Notes under the pieces: generated by a model
What the model was told of the DNA's origin: nothing
Database searches by the model: none
The model's input: only the letters and a program-made list of their open reading frames with translations
Translations under genes and position numbers: made by a program
Shown: positions 15,627-23,554 of the stretch, piece by piece
How positions within the stretch are numbered: the first letter of the stretch is position 1
How the letters are laid out: the number at the start of each line of letters is the position of its first letter
Source of the DNA: BOG-1363 sp043775355
Lineage (GTDB): Bacteria > Planctomycetota > UBA11346
DNA length: 33,644 nucleotides
Direction of reading: 5' to 3'
NCBI GenBank assembly: GCA_043775355.1
Contig: JAYVSL010000029.1
Location: 1 to 33,644, forward strand

Positions 15627-16535
15627 TTAGAGCGTATTTGGCGTACGCTTTTGAGGCGACGTTTTTTTGCGCGAACGTTTGCCTGGACCGGAATTGGAAA
15701 GTGCGTCGTGAAGGTCATCAGCGCGGGCGGAATCGTCTCGTACCGACGCTTCCACGGAGGGCATTGGCAATTCCGTGCGTGCTTTTGCAGGCCCTAGGGC
15801 AGTGGGAAATTCAAAGGTAAAACTGACACCTTGGTCTTTGTCACTGCTGGCGGTGACGGTGCCGTGATGCATTTCGACTAAGCGCTGAACGATAGCGAGC
15901 CCCAGGCCGGTGCCTTCTTCTTTGCTGCTAGTAAACGGCTGGAAAAGATGGGCTGCCACGCGTTCGTCGAAGGGCGGGCCGTTATTGGCAATGACCACGC
16001 GCACCAAGTTTTTTGCACTGCGAGTCACCACTAACAGACGGCGATCGTCGGGCCGAGCCATCAAGGCTTCGCGCGCGTTGGAGATAATATTTAAAAAAAC
16101 GGAGCGCAGTTGTTGGACGTCGGCGGCCAACAGCGCGAGGTTTTCATCCGGATGAAATGACACCTGAACGTGCGCTTGTTCCATAACATCCGCTTGTTCA
16201 TCAAGCAGATTTTGCAGGAGCGCATTGACGCTGACGGCGTCGGGATCGGGCCGTCCAGGGCGAGCAAAGCTGAGAAAAGATTGCACCACGGCCTGAACGT
16301 TGCGCGACGCGTCAATGATGCGACGGATGCGTTTTTCTTCGCGTTCGCGTTCGGCTGGCGACAGCGAATGGCTCAGGTGTTTGAGCAATAATTCAGCGTT
16401 TAACAGCACCACGCCGATTGGATTTTTCAGTTCATGAACTAATCCGCCAGCAATTCCACCAAGCTCCGCCAACCGGTCCCGATCGGTGGGTACGGTGAAG
16501 CCAAAGGCATTGCCGTTGTCCGGGTTGGTGGTCAT
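15627..16535 (-). CDS. Soluble NtrB-like histidine kinase
   Basis: A 302-residue sensor kinase without membrane segments. The dimerisation/phospho-acceptor helix has GGLVHELKNPIGVVLLNAELL with His34. The ATPase part has an N-box (IISNAREAL), a G-box-like segment (VVIANNGPPF) and EGTGLGLAIVQRLVEMHHG. Only about 20 residues precede the H-box, so any sensing must come from a partner or from the C-terminal 60 residues, which are basic and disordered (RKKTSPQKRT). It overlaps def by ATGA and precedes the NtrC-type regulator. It resembles NtrB without its PAS domain. Confidence 0.92.
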   Translation of the reverse strand: MTTNPDNGNAFGFTVPTDRDRLAELGGIAGGLVHELKNPIGVVLLNAELLLKHLSHSLSPAEREREEKRIRRIIDASRNVQAVVQSFLSFARPGRPDPDAVSVNALLQNLLDEQADVMEQAHVQVSFHPDENLALLAADVQQLRSVFLNIISNAREALMARPDDRRLLVVTRSAKNLVRVVIANNGPPFDERVAAHLFQPFTSSKEEGTGLGLAIVQRLVEMHHGTVTASSDKDQGVSFTFEFPTALGPAKARTELPMPSVEASVRDDSARADDLHDALSNSGPGKRSRKKTSPQKRTPNTL

Positions 16536-17119
16536 CGCCGCAGAATTGAACCTGCTTTACCGGTCATCTTGTGATAATCTTTTTCCATCTCGCGCAAACG
16601 TTTGCGAATGAGTCCGAGCTGTGCTTCGGAAAGATAATCGACAAACACTTTGCCGAGCAGGTGGTCGAGTTCGTGTTGCACCACGACGCCAAGGAAATCG
16701 CCAGCTGACACGTCAAGGCTTTGTCGCTGTTGCGCGCCCCACACATCTTGGAAAACGATGTCGAAGCGATCACAGCGTTCGACTTTGGCGTACATTCCTG
16801 GGAAACTCAGGCAGCCTTCTTCGTAAGCCGTGGTGCCGACCGCCTGCTCAATGCGTGGATTAATCCACACGCGACGATCACTTTGACCTTCTTCGCGTCG
16901 CGCGTGATCGGTGATGAAAATCCGTTTCGACACCGCGACTTGCGGAGCTGCGAGGCCGATGCCTTTGGCGTTTTCCATACAGATGAACATGCGTTCGCAA
17001 AAATCGCGCAAGACGTCATCGAAGACGGTGACGTCTTGCGCGACTTTGCGCAGTGCCGGATGTGGATATTGCACCACTGACAGCGTTGCGGGGTAGGTTG
17101 GTGATGCGGCGAGGGTCAT
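16532..17119 (-). CDS. def: Peptide deformylase
   Basis: 195 residues from the chosen ATG (MTLAASPTYPATLSVVQYPH). The frame is open to 17206, but the extra 29 residues are not family-like. The three deformylase motifs are all present: GIGLAAPQV, EGCLSFPG and QHELDHLLGKVF, giving the Cys and two His metal ligands and the catalytic Glu. It removes the formyl group from nascent proteins. It is the first gene of the minus-strand run and overlaps the kinase gene by four bases, an unexpected pairing of a housekeeping enzyme with a two-component system. The long intergenic space to the divergent TPR gene must contain the promoters. Confidence 0.95.
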   Translation of the reverse strand: MTLAASPTYPATLSVVQYPHPALRKVAQDVTVFDDVLRDFCERMFICMENAKGIGLAAPQVAVSKRIFITDHARREEGQSDRRVWINPRIEQAVGTTAYEEGCLSFPGMYAKVERCDRFDIVFQDVWGAQQRQSLDVSAGDFLGVVVQHELDHLLGKVFVDYLSEAQLGLIRKRLREMEKDYHKMTGKAGSILRR

Positions 17120-17256
17120 GCGGGTAGTGCCGGGGCTTGAGATGTGAGTCGGGACACTATGCTGCGCCACACTACTCGCAAGTCGTTTCGAATCTTTTCG
17201 ACACACTTACGCGATTAAGTAGGTCATTTATCCAGTTTTCATGAGGATTTTTCGTT

Positions 17257-18630
17257 ATGCCCGATATCAGCAGGCACCTTGCCCGTATGCAGCAGGCCAT
17301 CGAACGTCGCAATTGGCCGTTGGCGTTGGAAATTGGCGAAGAGTGTATGGATGTGGCTCCGGCAGAATTGCAACTTTACAAGCTTTACGTCGACGCTGCT
17401 AAGCGGAAGGCCAAAGAGAGCGATAAGAAAAGTTTGTTCGGCACCATGAGCATGCCTGGCTTCAGTAAGGATCCGCTCAAATTACTTATAATCGCGATGA
17501 AAAAAGTTGCGGCCAATCCTGATGCGAAGTCACTTGCTGGTGCCGGTGATGCCGCTCGCCTGGCTTACAAAGCCGGCACCAAACCATTAATCGAACCAGC
17601 GATTTTCCTGTATGAAGAGATGGTTTCTACCGGTCTTTTCAATGCTGATGTGTTGTGGCATTTGGGTCATTTGTATTTCGATCGATTTCAAGAGAAGAAA
17701 GATCCAGCTAGTTTGGAATCGGCACTGAAAACCATGGCGAAGCTGGAAGCGGCCATGCCGAATCATCCGGAAGCCGGGCGCACGTTAAAGAATTGGGAAG
17801 CGCGCAAATCGATGGAGCGGCGCAATCAGTCAGGTGCCGCGACCGGCGACTTCCGTTCGCAACTGTCCAGCGACGACAAAGCGCGTCGCGCCGACGTCAT
17901 GTCGCGGCTTATTCGCACGCCCGAAGACGCGCGTGAGGTCCTGAAATTCGTCGACGAAGATTTGAAGGCCGAGCCAGGCAAGAAGGATTTGTGGCTGAAG
18001 AAAGCCGAAACGCACCGCCGCTTGGCGGAAATTGCCAGCGATGCCAGCGAGTACGTCAATGCCCGCTCGGCCTTGGAGAAGGCTGCGGAGATCGACACCT
18101 TCGATTTCAATATCGTTATTCGCCTTGGCGATGTCACCATTGAAGAGCATAAAAACTACATCAAACAGCTGGTTGCGGCCAATCAGGATGCCACCGAAGC
18201 CAAGCAGACCTTGGCCCAAATTGAGATCGATGAGTACCGTAAACGGTCTGAGCGTCAGCCCACAGAGCTAAGTCACAAGTTCAATCTGGGCGTTCGTTTG
18301 CTGCAAATCGGCCAGATCGAAGCGGCGGCCAGTGAGTTCCAGAGAACGGTGGCCGATCCACGGTATCGTTTGAAGTCGCACAAGTTTTTGGGCGTGTGTT
18401 TCGGCAAAAAGAGCATGCACGATCTGGCAGTCAAAAACTACAGCGCGTACTTGACTACCGTTGATGACGGCAAGTCAGACGAAGCCAAAGAAGTCCGCTA
18501 CCTTCGCGCTCGTCAGCAGGAGCAAGCAGGCAAGAAGGAGGAAGCCATCTCAGATCTCGAAAACCTCGTCGAGATGGACCTCGCCTATAAGGACTGCGCT
18601 GCACGTCTTGAAAAATTGCGCGGGCTCTAA
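17257..18630 (+). CDS. TPR-repeat protein
   Basis: A 457-residue soluble, highly charged protein with tetratricopeptide-like helix pairs. Examples are around NWPLALEIGEECMDVAPAE (16-35), LWHLGHLYFDRFQEKKDPASLE, LSHKFNLGVRLLQIGQIEAA and YRLKSHKFLGVCFGKKSMHDLA. A linker rich in Lys/Arg/Ser lies near residue 190. There is no signal peptide. GAGGA precedes the ATG. Planctomycetes and relatives carry many such scaffold proteins; the partner is unknown. It is 45 bases ahead of rpsT on the same strand, so a shared transcript with ribosomal genes is possible, and it is divergent from def. Confidence 0.88.
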   Translation: MPDISRHLARMQQAIERRNWPLALEIGEECMDVAPAELQLYKLYVDAAKRKAKESDKKSLFGTMSMPGFSKDPLKLLIIAMKKVAANPDAKSLAGAGDAARLAYKAGTKPLIEPAIFLYEEMVSTGLFNADVLWHLGHLYFDRFQEKKDPASLESALKTMAKLEAAMPNHPEAGRTLKNWEARKSMERRNQSGAATGDFRSQLSSDDKARRADVMSRLIRTPEDAREVLKFVDEDLKAEPGKKDLWLKKAETHRRLAEIASDASEYVNARSALEKAAEIDTFDFNIVIRLGDVTIEEHKNYIKQLVAANQDATEAKQTLAQIEIDEYRKRSERQPTELSHKFNLGVRLLQIGQIEAAASEFQRTVADPRYRLKSHKFLGVCFGKKSMHDLAVKNYSAYLTTVDDGKSDEAKEVRYLRARQQEQAGKKEEAISDLENLVEMDLAYKDCAARLEKLRGL

Positions 18631-18675
18631 TACTCCGCCGCCCCACCTATAACCGACTGATCGGATAACCCAGAA

Positions 18676-18963
18676 ATGCCGCACAATAACAGCGCCCGCA
18701 AGCGCATGCGCCAGAACGAAGCCCGCCGCGTGCGGAATAAGTCTCGCCTTAGTGAACTCAAAACCGTCCGTAAGCAGCTCGTTCGCGCGCTGCACGACAA
18801 AGAACTGGCCAAGGCCGACGCGCTGAGCATTCAGCTGTCGAAGCTGCTCGATCAGGCGGCATCGCTGAAAAGCATTCACAAGAACAGTGCATCGCGCGCC
18901 AAATCGCGTATGGCGCTCAAGATTCAGGCCGCCAAAGCTGCTTCGGCAGTTGCAGCGAAGTAA
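18676..18963 (+). CDS. rpsT: 30S ribosomal protein S20
   Basis: 95 residues with the S20 pattern: MPHNNSARKRMRQNEARRVR, then NKSRLSELKTVRKQL, and the closing IHKNSASRAKSRMALKIQAA. It is a three-helix protein that binds 16S rRNA near the 5' domain. Length is standard. The ribosome site is weak (GGA in TCGGATAA). It lies after the TPR gene and before the S6 operon. Confidence 0.96.
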   Translation: MPHNNSARKRMRQNEARRVRNKSRLSELKTVRKQLVRALHDKELAKADALSIQLSKLLDQAASLKSIHKNSASRAKSRMALKIQAAKAASAVAAK

Positions 18964-19027
18964 ATCTTCACAGCGTCGGGCGTTGCCGGTCTCAGATTTC
19001 AAAGTCTCTGACATCAACGTCTGACGT

Positions 19028-19063
19028 AGTGTGCTGACCAGTGTGCTGACCAGTGTGCTGACC
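19028..19063 (+). repeat. Three perfect 12-bp tandem repeats
   Basis: AGTGTGCTGACC occurs three times without interruption between rpsT and rpsF, preceded by related GTCTGACG / CTCTGACA words at 19004-19026. It may be slipped-strand expansion; no function is known. It lies near the expected promoter or leader region of the S6 operon. Confidence 0.85.
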
Positions 19064-19070
19064 AATTTTC

Positions 19071-19090
19071 AACGGGCCTTCGGGTCCGTT
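19071..19090 (+). terminator. UUCG-tetraloop hairpin upstream of rpsF
   Basis: AACGGGCC-TTCG-GGTCCGTT forms an 8-bp stem with one G-T pair and an extra-stable UUCG loop. It is followed by ATTATG rather than a T-run, so it may be a weak rpsT terminator or part of the rpsF leader. Further pairing (GGGCC at 19098-19102 and GGCC at 19107-19110; GGGGCC near 19120 with GGCCTCCC near 19138) suggests a structured leader, where S6:S18 autoregulation is known in other bacteria. Confidence 0.5.
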
Positions 19091-19187
19091 ATTATGCGGG
19101 CCGTCTGGCCTGCGCGTTCGGGGCCACGTTTTTACGGCCTCCCGTTTGGCAATTCTGTCAGACGGTCCACGAACAAGGAGTTCATCC

Positions 19188-19568
19188 ATGGCTGTGTCCA
19201 ATTATGAGACCACCATTCTCGTGCGTGCCAGTGTGGCACGTACCGATTACGAAGGCACCCTCGCATTAGTGCGCGCGACCTTCGAATCAGAAGGCGCTAC
19301 TTTTCTCGAATTGGAAAAATGGGAGGAGCGTAAATTGCTCTATCCTATCGCCAAAGAGACCAGTGCGTTGTACTTCCACGGTTACTTCACCTCTGACACC
19401 AGCGCGATCGAAAAGATCGAACGCCGTGCATTGTTGGGCGGAACCATTTTGCGTCAGCTGATCGTCGCTCGTCCGGGCAAGGATCTGGAGCGCATCAAGA
19501 CGCAGCGTGCGAAGTCTGCGGCTGCGGCAGTTGCCGCCATGGCGGCTGCGGCCGCCAGCGAAGGCTAA
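19188..19568 (+). CDS. rpsF: 30S ribosomal protein S6
   Basis: 126 residues. It begins MAVSNYETTILVRASVARTD and contains the S6 core WEERKLLYPIAKETSALYFHGYF and IERRALLGGTILRQLIVAR. AAGGAG at 19175-19180 fixes the start. The C-terminal 30 residues are Ala-rich (AAAAVAAMAAAAASEG), longer than the minimal S6. It heads the conserved S6-SSB-S18-L9 operon and is followed by ssb after one base. Confidence 0.96.
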   Translation: MAVSNYETTILVRASVARTDYEGTLALVRATFESEGATFLELEKWEERKLLYPIAKETSALYFHGYFTSDTSAIEKIERRALLGGTILRQLIVARPGKDLERIKTQRAKSAAAAVAAMAAAAASEG

Positions 19569-19569
19569 C

Positions 19570-20064
19570 GTGGCTGTCGCGGTTAACCGTGTGCTCTTGG
19601 GTGGTAATCTTACCCGAGATCCGCAGGTGCGTTTTCTTGCCAATGAACAAGCGGTAGCCAACTTCGGGTTGGCGATTAATCGGCGGTTCAAAGGCAGCGA
19701 CGGTCAGATGAAAGATGAAGTCACTTTCATCGACATCGAAGCCTGGGGACGTACTGCGGAATTGGTCGGCCAATATTTAACCAAAGGCCGTGCCTGTTTC
19801 GTCGAAGGACGACTCAAGCTCGACAACTGGGATGATAAAGACGGTCAAAAGCGTTCGAAAATCAAAGTCGTTGCCGATAGCGTCCAGTTCTTGGACAGCG
19901 GTAATCGCGGTGGTGGAGAACACGGTGCTGCGACTGGTGCACCAGGCGATGGCGAACAGGCAGCGCCATCAGGCGATGTCGGTAACGCGCCATCGCCATC
20001 ATCATCACCAAAGCCGAGCCGGCCTGCGCCTGCTCCCGTAAGTGATGATGAGCCGCCGTTCTGA
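19570..20064 (+). CDS. ssb: Single-stranded DNA-binding protein
   Basis: 164 residues from a GTG at 19570 placed one base after the rpsF stop, with AAGG just upstream. The OB-fold (about 1-110) has VNRVLLGGNLTRDPQVRFL, FIDIEAWGRTAELVGQYL and GRACFVEGRLKLDNW. The tail is Gly/Pro/Ser-rich and ends DDEPPF, a variant of the usual DDDIPF tip that recruits replication and repair proteins. The start upstream in the same frame lies inside rpsF and is rejected. Confidence 0.95.
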   Translation: MAVAVNRVLLGGNLTRDPQVRFLANEQAVANFGLAINRRFKGSDGQMKDEVTFIDIEAWGRTAELVGQYLTKGRACFVEGRLKLDNWDDKDGQKRSKIKVVADSVQFLDSGNRGGGEHGAATGAPGDGEQAAPSGDVGNAPSPSSSPKPSRPAPAPVSDDEPPF

Positions 20065-20114
20065 TTTTCTATTAATCATAAAAACAAACAAACAACCATA
20101 AGAAAGTATCACCC

Positions 20115-20399
20115 ATGAGAACGTCCGCTGCCCCTCGCGGCAAGTTAGGCGATAAGAATAATAAAAAGAAGAAGACGCGCGCAAAGCGCACAGAAGCACC
20201 TAAGTTCTGTCGTTTTGAAAAAGACGGTACCTTCGAAGTTGACTATCGCGATCTCAATACCTTAAGTCGTTATGTTTCGGCTCAGGGCAAAATCACCTCG
20301 CGCAAGCGCAACGGCTGCACAGCCTTTTACCAACGCCAGCTCAACCTGGCGGTAAAGCGTGCCCGTTTCCTCGCCATCCTGCCCTTCGTGGGCGAGTAA
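20115..20399 (+). CDS. rpsR: 30S ribosomal protein S18
   Basis: 94 residues. The N-terminus is extended and very basic (NNKKKKTRAKRTEAPK), followed by the S18 core KFCRFEKDGTFEVDYRDLNTLSRYV and GKITSRKRNGCTAFYQRQL. It pairs with S6 on the platform of the small subunit. Gene order rpsF-ssb-rpsR-rplI is conserved across bacteria. It precedes rplI by 12 bases. Confidence 0.96.
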   Translation: MRTSAAPRGKLGDKNNKKKKTRAKRTEAPKFCRFEKDGTFEVDYRDLNTLSRYVSAQGKITSRKRNGCTAFYQRQLNLAVKRARFLAILPFVGE

Positions 20400-20411
20400 A
20401 GGACCACCACG

Positions 20412-21125
20412 ATGGCACGCCGCAAAGAAGTCCTGCTCGTTCAGGACGTGCTCAAACTCGGTAACATGGGCGATATCGTCCGTGTGTCGCCTGGTTACGC
20501 ACGTAACTATCTCTTCCCTTATGGTATGGCAATTGCAGCTGATGGAGCTGCGAAGCGTCAGATCGATGTCTTGCGGGAAAAAGCCGCTAAGTCTGAAGTC
20601 GAACGCGAAGGCAAAGCCAAGATCTTGGCCAAAACCATGCAGGGCGTTTCGATCCAAATCGCTGCTCGTGTTTCGCACGGCAACGAATTGTTCGGCTCGA
20701 TCGGGACCAAAGAAATCGTCGCTGCTCTGGCAAAGAGCGGTGTCGAAGTCGATGGCAAGCAGGTTCACCTGCACGATAAGCTGAAGAAACTTGGTAAATA
20801 CCAGATCGACGTCCGTCTGCACAAGAATGTTGCGGTCGAAGTCTCATTGGAAATCGTCAACAGCGATCCTAATGCTCCGACTTTGTCTGAAACGCTCGCC
20901 GCAGCGCCAAAGGATGACGCCAAAAAGTCAGATAAAGCCGATAAAGCCGACGCTGACGACAAGCCAGCCAAGGGCGATAAAGCTGATGGCAAAGCCAAAG
21001 GCGATAAAGCCGATGGTAAAGCTAAAGGCGATAAAGGCGATAAAGGCGATAAAGCCGATAAAGCTGACAATAAAGAACGTGCGCCCGCCAAAAAAGGCGC
21101 CTCCACCCAGAAGCAGAAAGCGTAA
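20412..21125 (+). CDS. rplI: 50S ribosomal protein L9 with long repetitive C-terminal tail
   Basis: 237 residues compared with the usual 148 or so. Residues 1-150 are a complete L9: N-domain EVLLVQDVLKLGNMGDIVRV with SPGYARNYLFPYGMA, the connecting helix and the C-domain GNELFGSIGTKEIVAAL. From about 160 a low-complexity tail follows, built from Lys, Asp, Ala and Gly, with two exact copies of AKGDKADGK (187-204) and then GDK units. At DNA level this gives 9-base GGCGATAAA-type repeats at about 20970-21070. The tail is probably disordered. It may aid RNA or membrane contact, or be a neutral expansion. Confidence 0.95.
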   Translation: MARRKEVLLVQDVLKLGNMGDIVRVSPGYARNYLFPYGMAIAADGAAKRQIDVLREKAAKSEVEREGKAKILAKTMQGVSIQIAARVSHGNELFGSIGTKEIVAALAKSGVEVDGKQVHLHDKLKKLGKYQIDVRLHKNVAVEVSLEIVNSDPNAPTLSETLAAAPKDDAKKSDKADKADADDKPAKGDKADGKAKGDKADGKAKGDKGDKGDKADKADNKERAPAKKGASTQKQKA

Positions 21126-21137
21126 AGGAACGGTACC

Positions 21138-21413
21138 ATGAGAGCAGATATCCATCCAGCAGTGCGGAAGATTGTCTTCCAAGACACCGTTACAGGCAGC
21201 CAATACATCGTGTTGAGCGCAGCGAAGACTGAAGCGAAGGTCACCATCGACGGAACCGAGTATCCGTTGGTGAAGGTTGACGTTTCAGCCAGCAGCCATC
21301 CCTTCTACACCGGTCAGCAGCGTATCCTCGATATCGCTGGTCGCGTTGAGAAGTTCGGCACGCGTTACGGCGGCCAGGGCGGCATCAGCACCCTGCTGAA
21401 AAAGAAGAAGTAG
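21138..21413 (+). CDS. rpmE: 50S ribosomal protein L31, type B (zinc-free)
   Basis: 91 residues. It opens MRADIHPAVRKIVFQDT and has YPLVKVDVSASSHPFYTGQQ and GRVEKFGTRYG, as in L31. It has no cysteines, so it lacks the zinc ribbon and is the C-minus or type B paralogue used in many bacteria under zinc limitation. Whether a zinc-binding copy exists elsewhere cannot be seen. A GGA-containing ribosome site precedes it, 12 bases after rplI. A strong terminator follows. Confidence 0.93.
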   Translation: MRADIHPAVRKIVFQDTVTGSQYIVLSAAKTEAKVTIDGTEYPLVKVDVSASSHPFYTGQQRILDIAGRVEKFGTRYGGQGGISTLLKKKK

Positions 21414-21431
21414 TTTCGACTACGGAATCCG

Positions 21432-21468
21432 CAGAAAACCCGCTGGCCACTGGCCAGCGGGTTTTCTG
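21432..21468 (+). terminator. Strong intrinsic terminator after the ribosomal operon
   Basis: A perfect 17-bp stem: CAGAAAACCCGCTGGCC, loop ACT, and its complement ending GGGTTTTCTG, followed by TTTTCG. The symmetrical A- and T-runs would work on both strands. It ends the S6-L31 transcript. Confidence 0.9.
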
Positions 21469-21521
21469 TTTTCGTTTGGCCCGGTGCGCCAGTCACCACC
21501 AAGCCTTTAATGCAGTGATAA

Positions 21522-21608
21522 AACACAGAGCACCAGAGCACCAGAGGAAGACTTAGCTCGAAAGATGCCTAGCCTGTTCTTTACTTTGGTGCTCTGGTGC
21601 TCTGTGTT
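21522..21608. repeat. 87-bp inverted-repeat element with internal CAGAGCAC units
   Basis: A perfect 22-bp inverted repeat, AACACAGAGCACCAGAGCACCA at 21522-21543 and its complement at 21587-21608, encloses 43 bases. Each arm is itself a tandem CAGAGCAC repeat. It lies in the 282-base gap between rpmE and prfA. It looks like a small non-coding mobile or REP/MITE-like element; no flanking target duplication is obvious to me. Confidence 0.75.
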
Positions 21609-21695
21609 CTATAAATTGCTGCGTTTAGGCGACGGTCATTTTATTCATTAGTTTTCGTAATTTTCTATTTCATTTTCAGCCTGAGATTCAATCCC

Positions 21696-22781
21696 ATGTC
21701 TGATTTACTCACTAATCTTGCTACGCTGCATGCCAAGTTTCGGCGTCTGACCGAACAATTGGGTGATCCGTCATTGATTGGTGGACCGCGTTATCAAAGC
21801 GTGGTCAAAGAACAGGCGCGACTTGGTCGATTGATGGAGCCCTACGAACGGCTTCTGAAAATTCAGCGTGACGCGCAGGGGGCCGAGGCGATGTTGGCCG
21901 ATCCCGATATGCGTGAAATGGCGCAGGAGGAACTCGCTGCGGCGCGGGCGCAAGAACCGCTCTTGTTAGATGAAATTAAAGGCCTGTTGGTCAGCGCAGA
22001 TGCGACGGGCAGCCGTGATGCGATTTTGGAAATTCGTGCTGGCACCGGTGGCGATGAAGCGGCGTTGTTCGCTGGCGACTTGGCGCGCATGTACATTCAA
22101 TGGTCAGGTCGTCACGGATTACGCATGGAAGTCATTTCGCTGTTTGAAGGCGAAAAGGGCGGCTTTAAAGAGGCGATTTTCAATATCAGCGGAACATCGG
22201 CTTTAGGCGGTCCGTTTGCGTTGTTGCGTTACGAATCTGGCGGCCATCGCGTGCAGCGCGTGCCCGAGACCGAAGCCCAGGGGCGCGTGCATACGTCTGC
22301 CGCTACCGTGGCGGTCATGCCCATCGCCGAAGAAGCCGACGTCACCATTCGCCCCGATGATCTTGATATAACGACGTTCCGCGCCGGTGGTGCGGGCGGT
22401 CAAAACGTCAATAAGACCGATTCTGCCGTACGTATCGTGCATAAACCAACCGGTGTGGTGGTGGCATGTCAGGACGAACGCAGTCAGCTTGCCAATAAAG
22501 AAAAGGCATTGAAGTGGTTGCGCTCTCGCCTGTACGAAGCCGAGCGCCAACGGTTAGACCGTGAACGCGCAGCGCTGCGTAAAGATCAAGTTGGCAGCGG
22601 CGATCGCAGCGATCGCATTCGCACCTATAATTTTCCGCAAAATCGCATCACGGATCATCGCATCAACTTCACCGGCTACAGCCTCGACACCTATATTAGC
22701 GGACAATGCGATGAACTTTGGCAAGCGATGGTTGACGCTGAAAAAGTCCGCGTCTTGGAACAATGGGACGGCTCGTTCTGA
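21696..22781 (+). CDS. prfA: Peptide chain release factor 1
   Basis: 361 residues, full length. The stop-codon recognition loop HRVQRVPETEAQGRVHTSA has the PxT motif (Pro190-Glu-Thr192) typical of RF1. The catalytic GGQ is at 234-236 in AGGAGGQNVNKTDSAV. It ends translation at UAA and UAG. It follows the terminator and inverted-repeat element, so it has its own promoter. prmC, a frequent neighbour, is not the next gene here. No strong ribosome site is visible. Confidence 0.96.
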   Translation: MSDLLTNLATLHAKFRRLTEQLGDPSLIGGPRYQSVVKEQARLGRLMEPYERLLKIQRDAQGAEAMLADPDMREMAQEELAAARAQEPLLLDEIKGLLVSADATGSRDAILEIRAGTGGDEAALFAGDLARMYIQWSGRHGLRMEVISLFEGEKGGFKEAIFNISGTSALGGPFALLRYESGGHRVQRVPETEAQGRVHTSAATVAVMPIAEEADVTIRPDDLDITTFRAGGAGGQNVNKTDSAVRIVHKPTGVVVACQDERSQLANKEKALKWLRSRLYEAERQRLDRERAALRKDQVGSGDRSDRIRTYNFPQNRITDHRINFTGYSLDTYISGQCDELWQAMVDAEKVRVLEQWDGSF

Positions 22782-22841
22782 CTCGTGATCGACTCGTTTA
22801 GATGTCACATCATCACAAAGCTGAACAGATCCTTTCGGCAA

Positions 22842-22864
22842 CCGCATCACCGACGTGGATGCGG
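22842..22864 (+). terminator. Possible terminator downstream of prfA
   Basis: CCGCATC (22842-22848) pairs with GATGCGG (22858-22864) over a 9-base loop, followed by CTATATTGATT. The tail is only modestly T-rich, so this is a weak candidate. The rest of the gap to 23000 shows nothing more that I can support. Confidence 0.35.
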
Positions 22865-23000
22865 CTATATTGATTCATGTGATTCCCGCTTAATGCAGAG
22901 TCGTTTGTCGGTCGCCCCTCCCTCAGATTTCCTTCAACGGTCACCGCAAGCGGCTGTCCGGTTGTGAAGTCATATCGGCGTCTTCCTTACCGAGTTCACC

Positions 23001-23552
23001 ATGCACGACCACGACCGCCTCCTTCAGCGCTTTCACGACGGCGAACTTTCTCAGGGAGAGGCCGCCGGCCTTCGTCGTTTGTTGAGCGAACGCCCAGAAT
23101 TGCAGGCGACCTCCCTTCGTTTAGATGCCCTGCACGCTTTGTTACAGGATCACACCGCTGAGGTCCGTGGCGCCGACATTGCCGTTTTAGAAGCACGTAT
23201 TCGCCAAGCGCTTCCGCTGACGCCGCCCAAGCGCGAGGTCCAGGTCAGTGTGGTCCACATCATTACCGCGGTGATTCTGGCAAGCTTCGTTGGCTTGGCG
23301 GTCATGGTTGCCGACCAACTCAGCGATGTGGTTCGTGAAATCGTGCCAGTGTGGTCGCTGGCAGTGATCAGCGCGACCTGTGGATTGGTTATGTTACTCG
23401 CCGCCCGTCCGCTGGTCCGTCTAGAAGCTGGAATGTTCAACCGTTTGCTCCGCCGTCGCCTGTCAGTGGGTGATGGAGAGGTTCTGGTGTGTCGTGTCCT
23501 AGGGGTTGCCCTGATGATTGGTGGCGCTCACATAGCCGGGGTATGGGGATAA
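23001..23552 (+). CDS. Membrane protein with anti-sigma-like N-terminus
   Basis: 183 residues. Residues 1-40 (HDHDRLLQRFHDGELSQGEA) resemble the start of zinc-finger anti-sigma factors, but the HxxxCxxC zinc ligands are absent. A cytoplasmic helical part follows, then about three membrane segments near 85-105, 118-138 and 158-180. No sigma factor gene is adjacent. It lies just ahead of five pilin-like genes, with only two bases before the first, so it may regulate or anchor that system. An alternative is an inner-membrane assembly protein of the pilus. Assignment by eye is tentative. Confidence 0.6.
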   Translation: MHDHDRLLQRFHDGELSQGEAAGLRRLLSERPELQATSLRLDALHALLQDHTAEVRGADIAVLEARIRQALPLTPPKREVQVSVVHIITAVILASFVGLAVMVADQLSDVVREIVPVWSLAVISATCGLVMLLAARPLVRLEAGMFNRLLRRRLSVGDGEVLVCRVLGVALMIGGAHIAGVWG

Positions 23553-23554
23553 CC

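Noticed and set aside
19028..19063. CRISPR array
   Set aside because: The three 12-bp repeats abut with no spacers and no cas genes are near.
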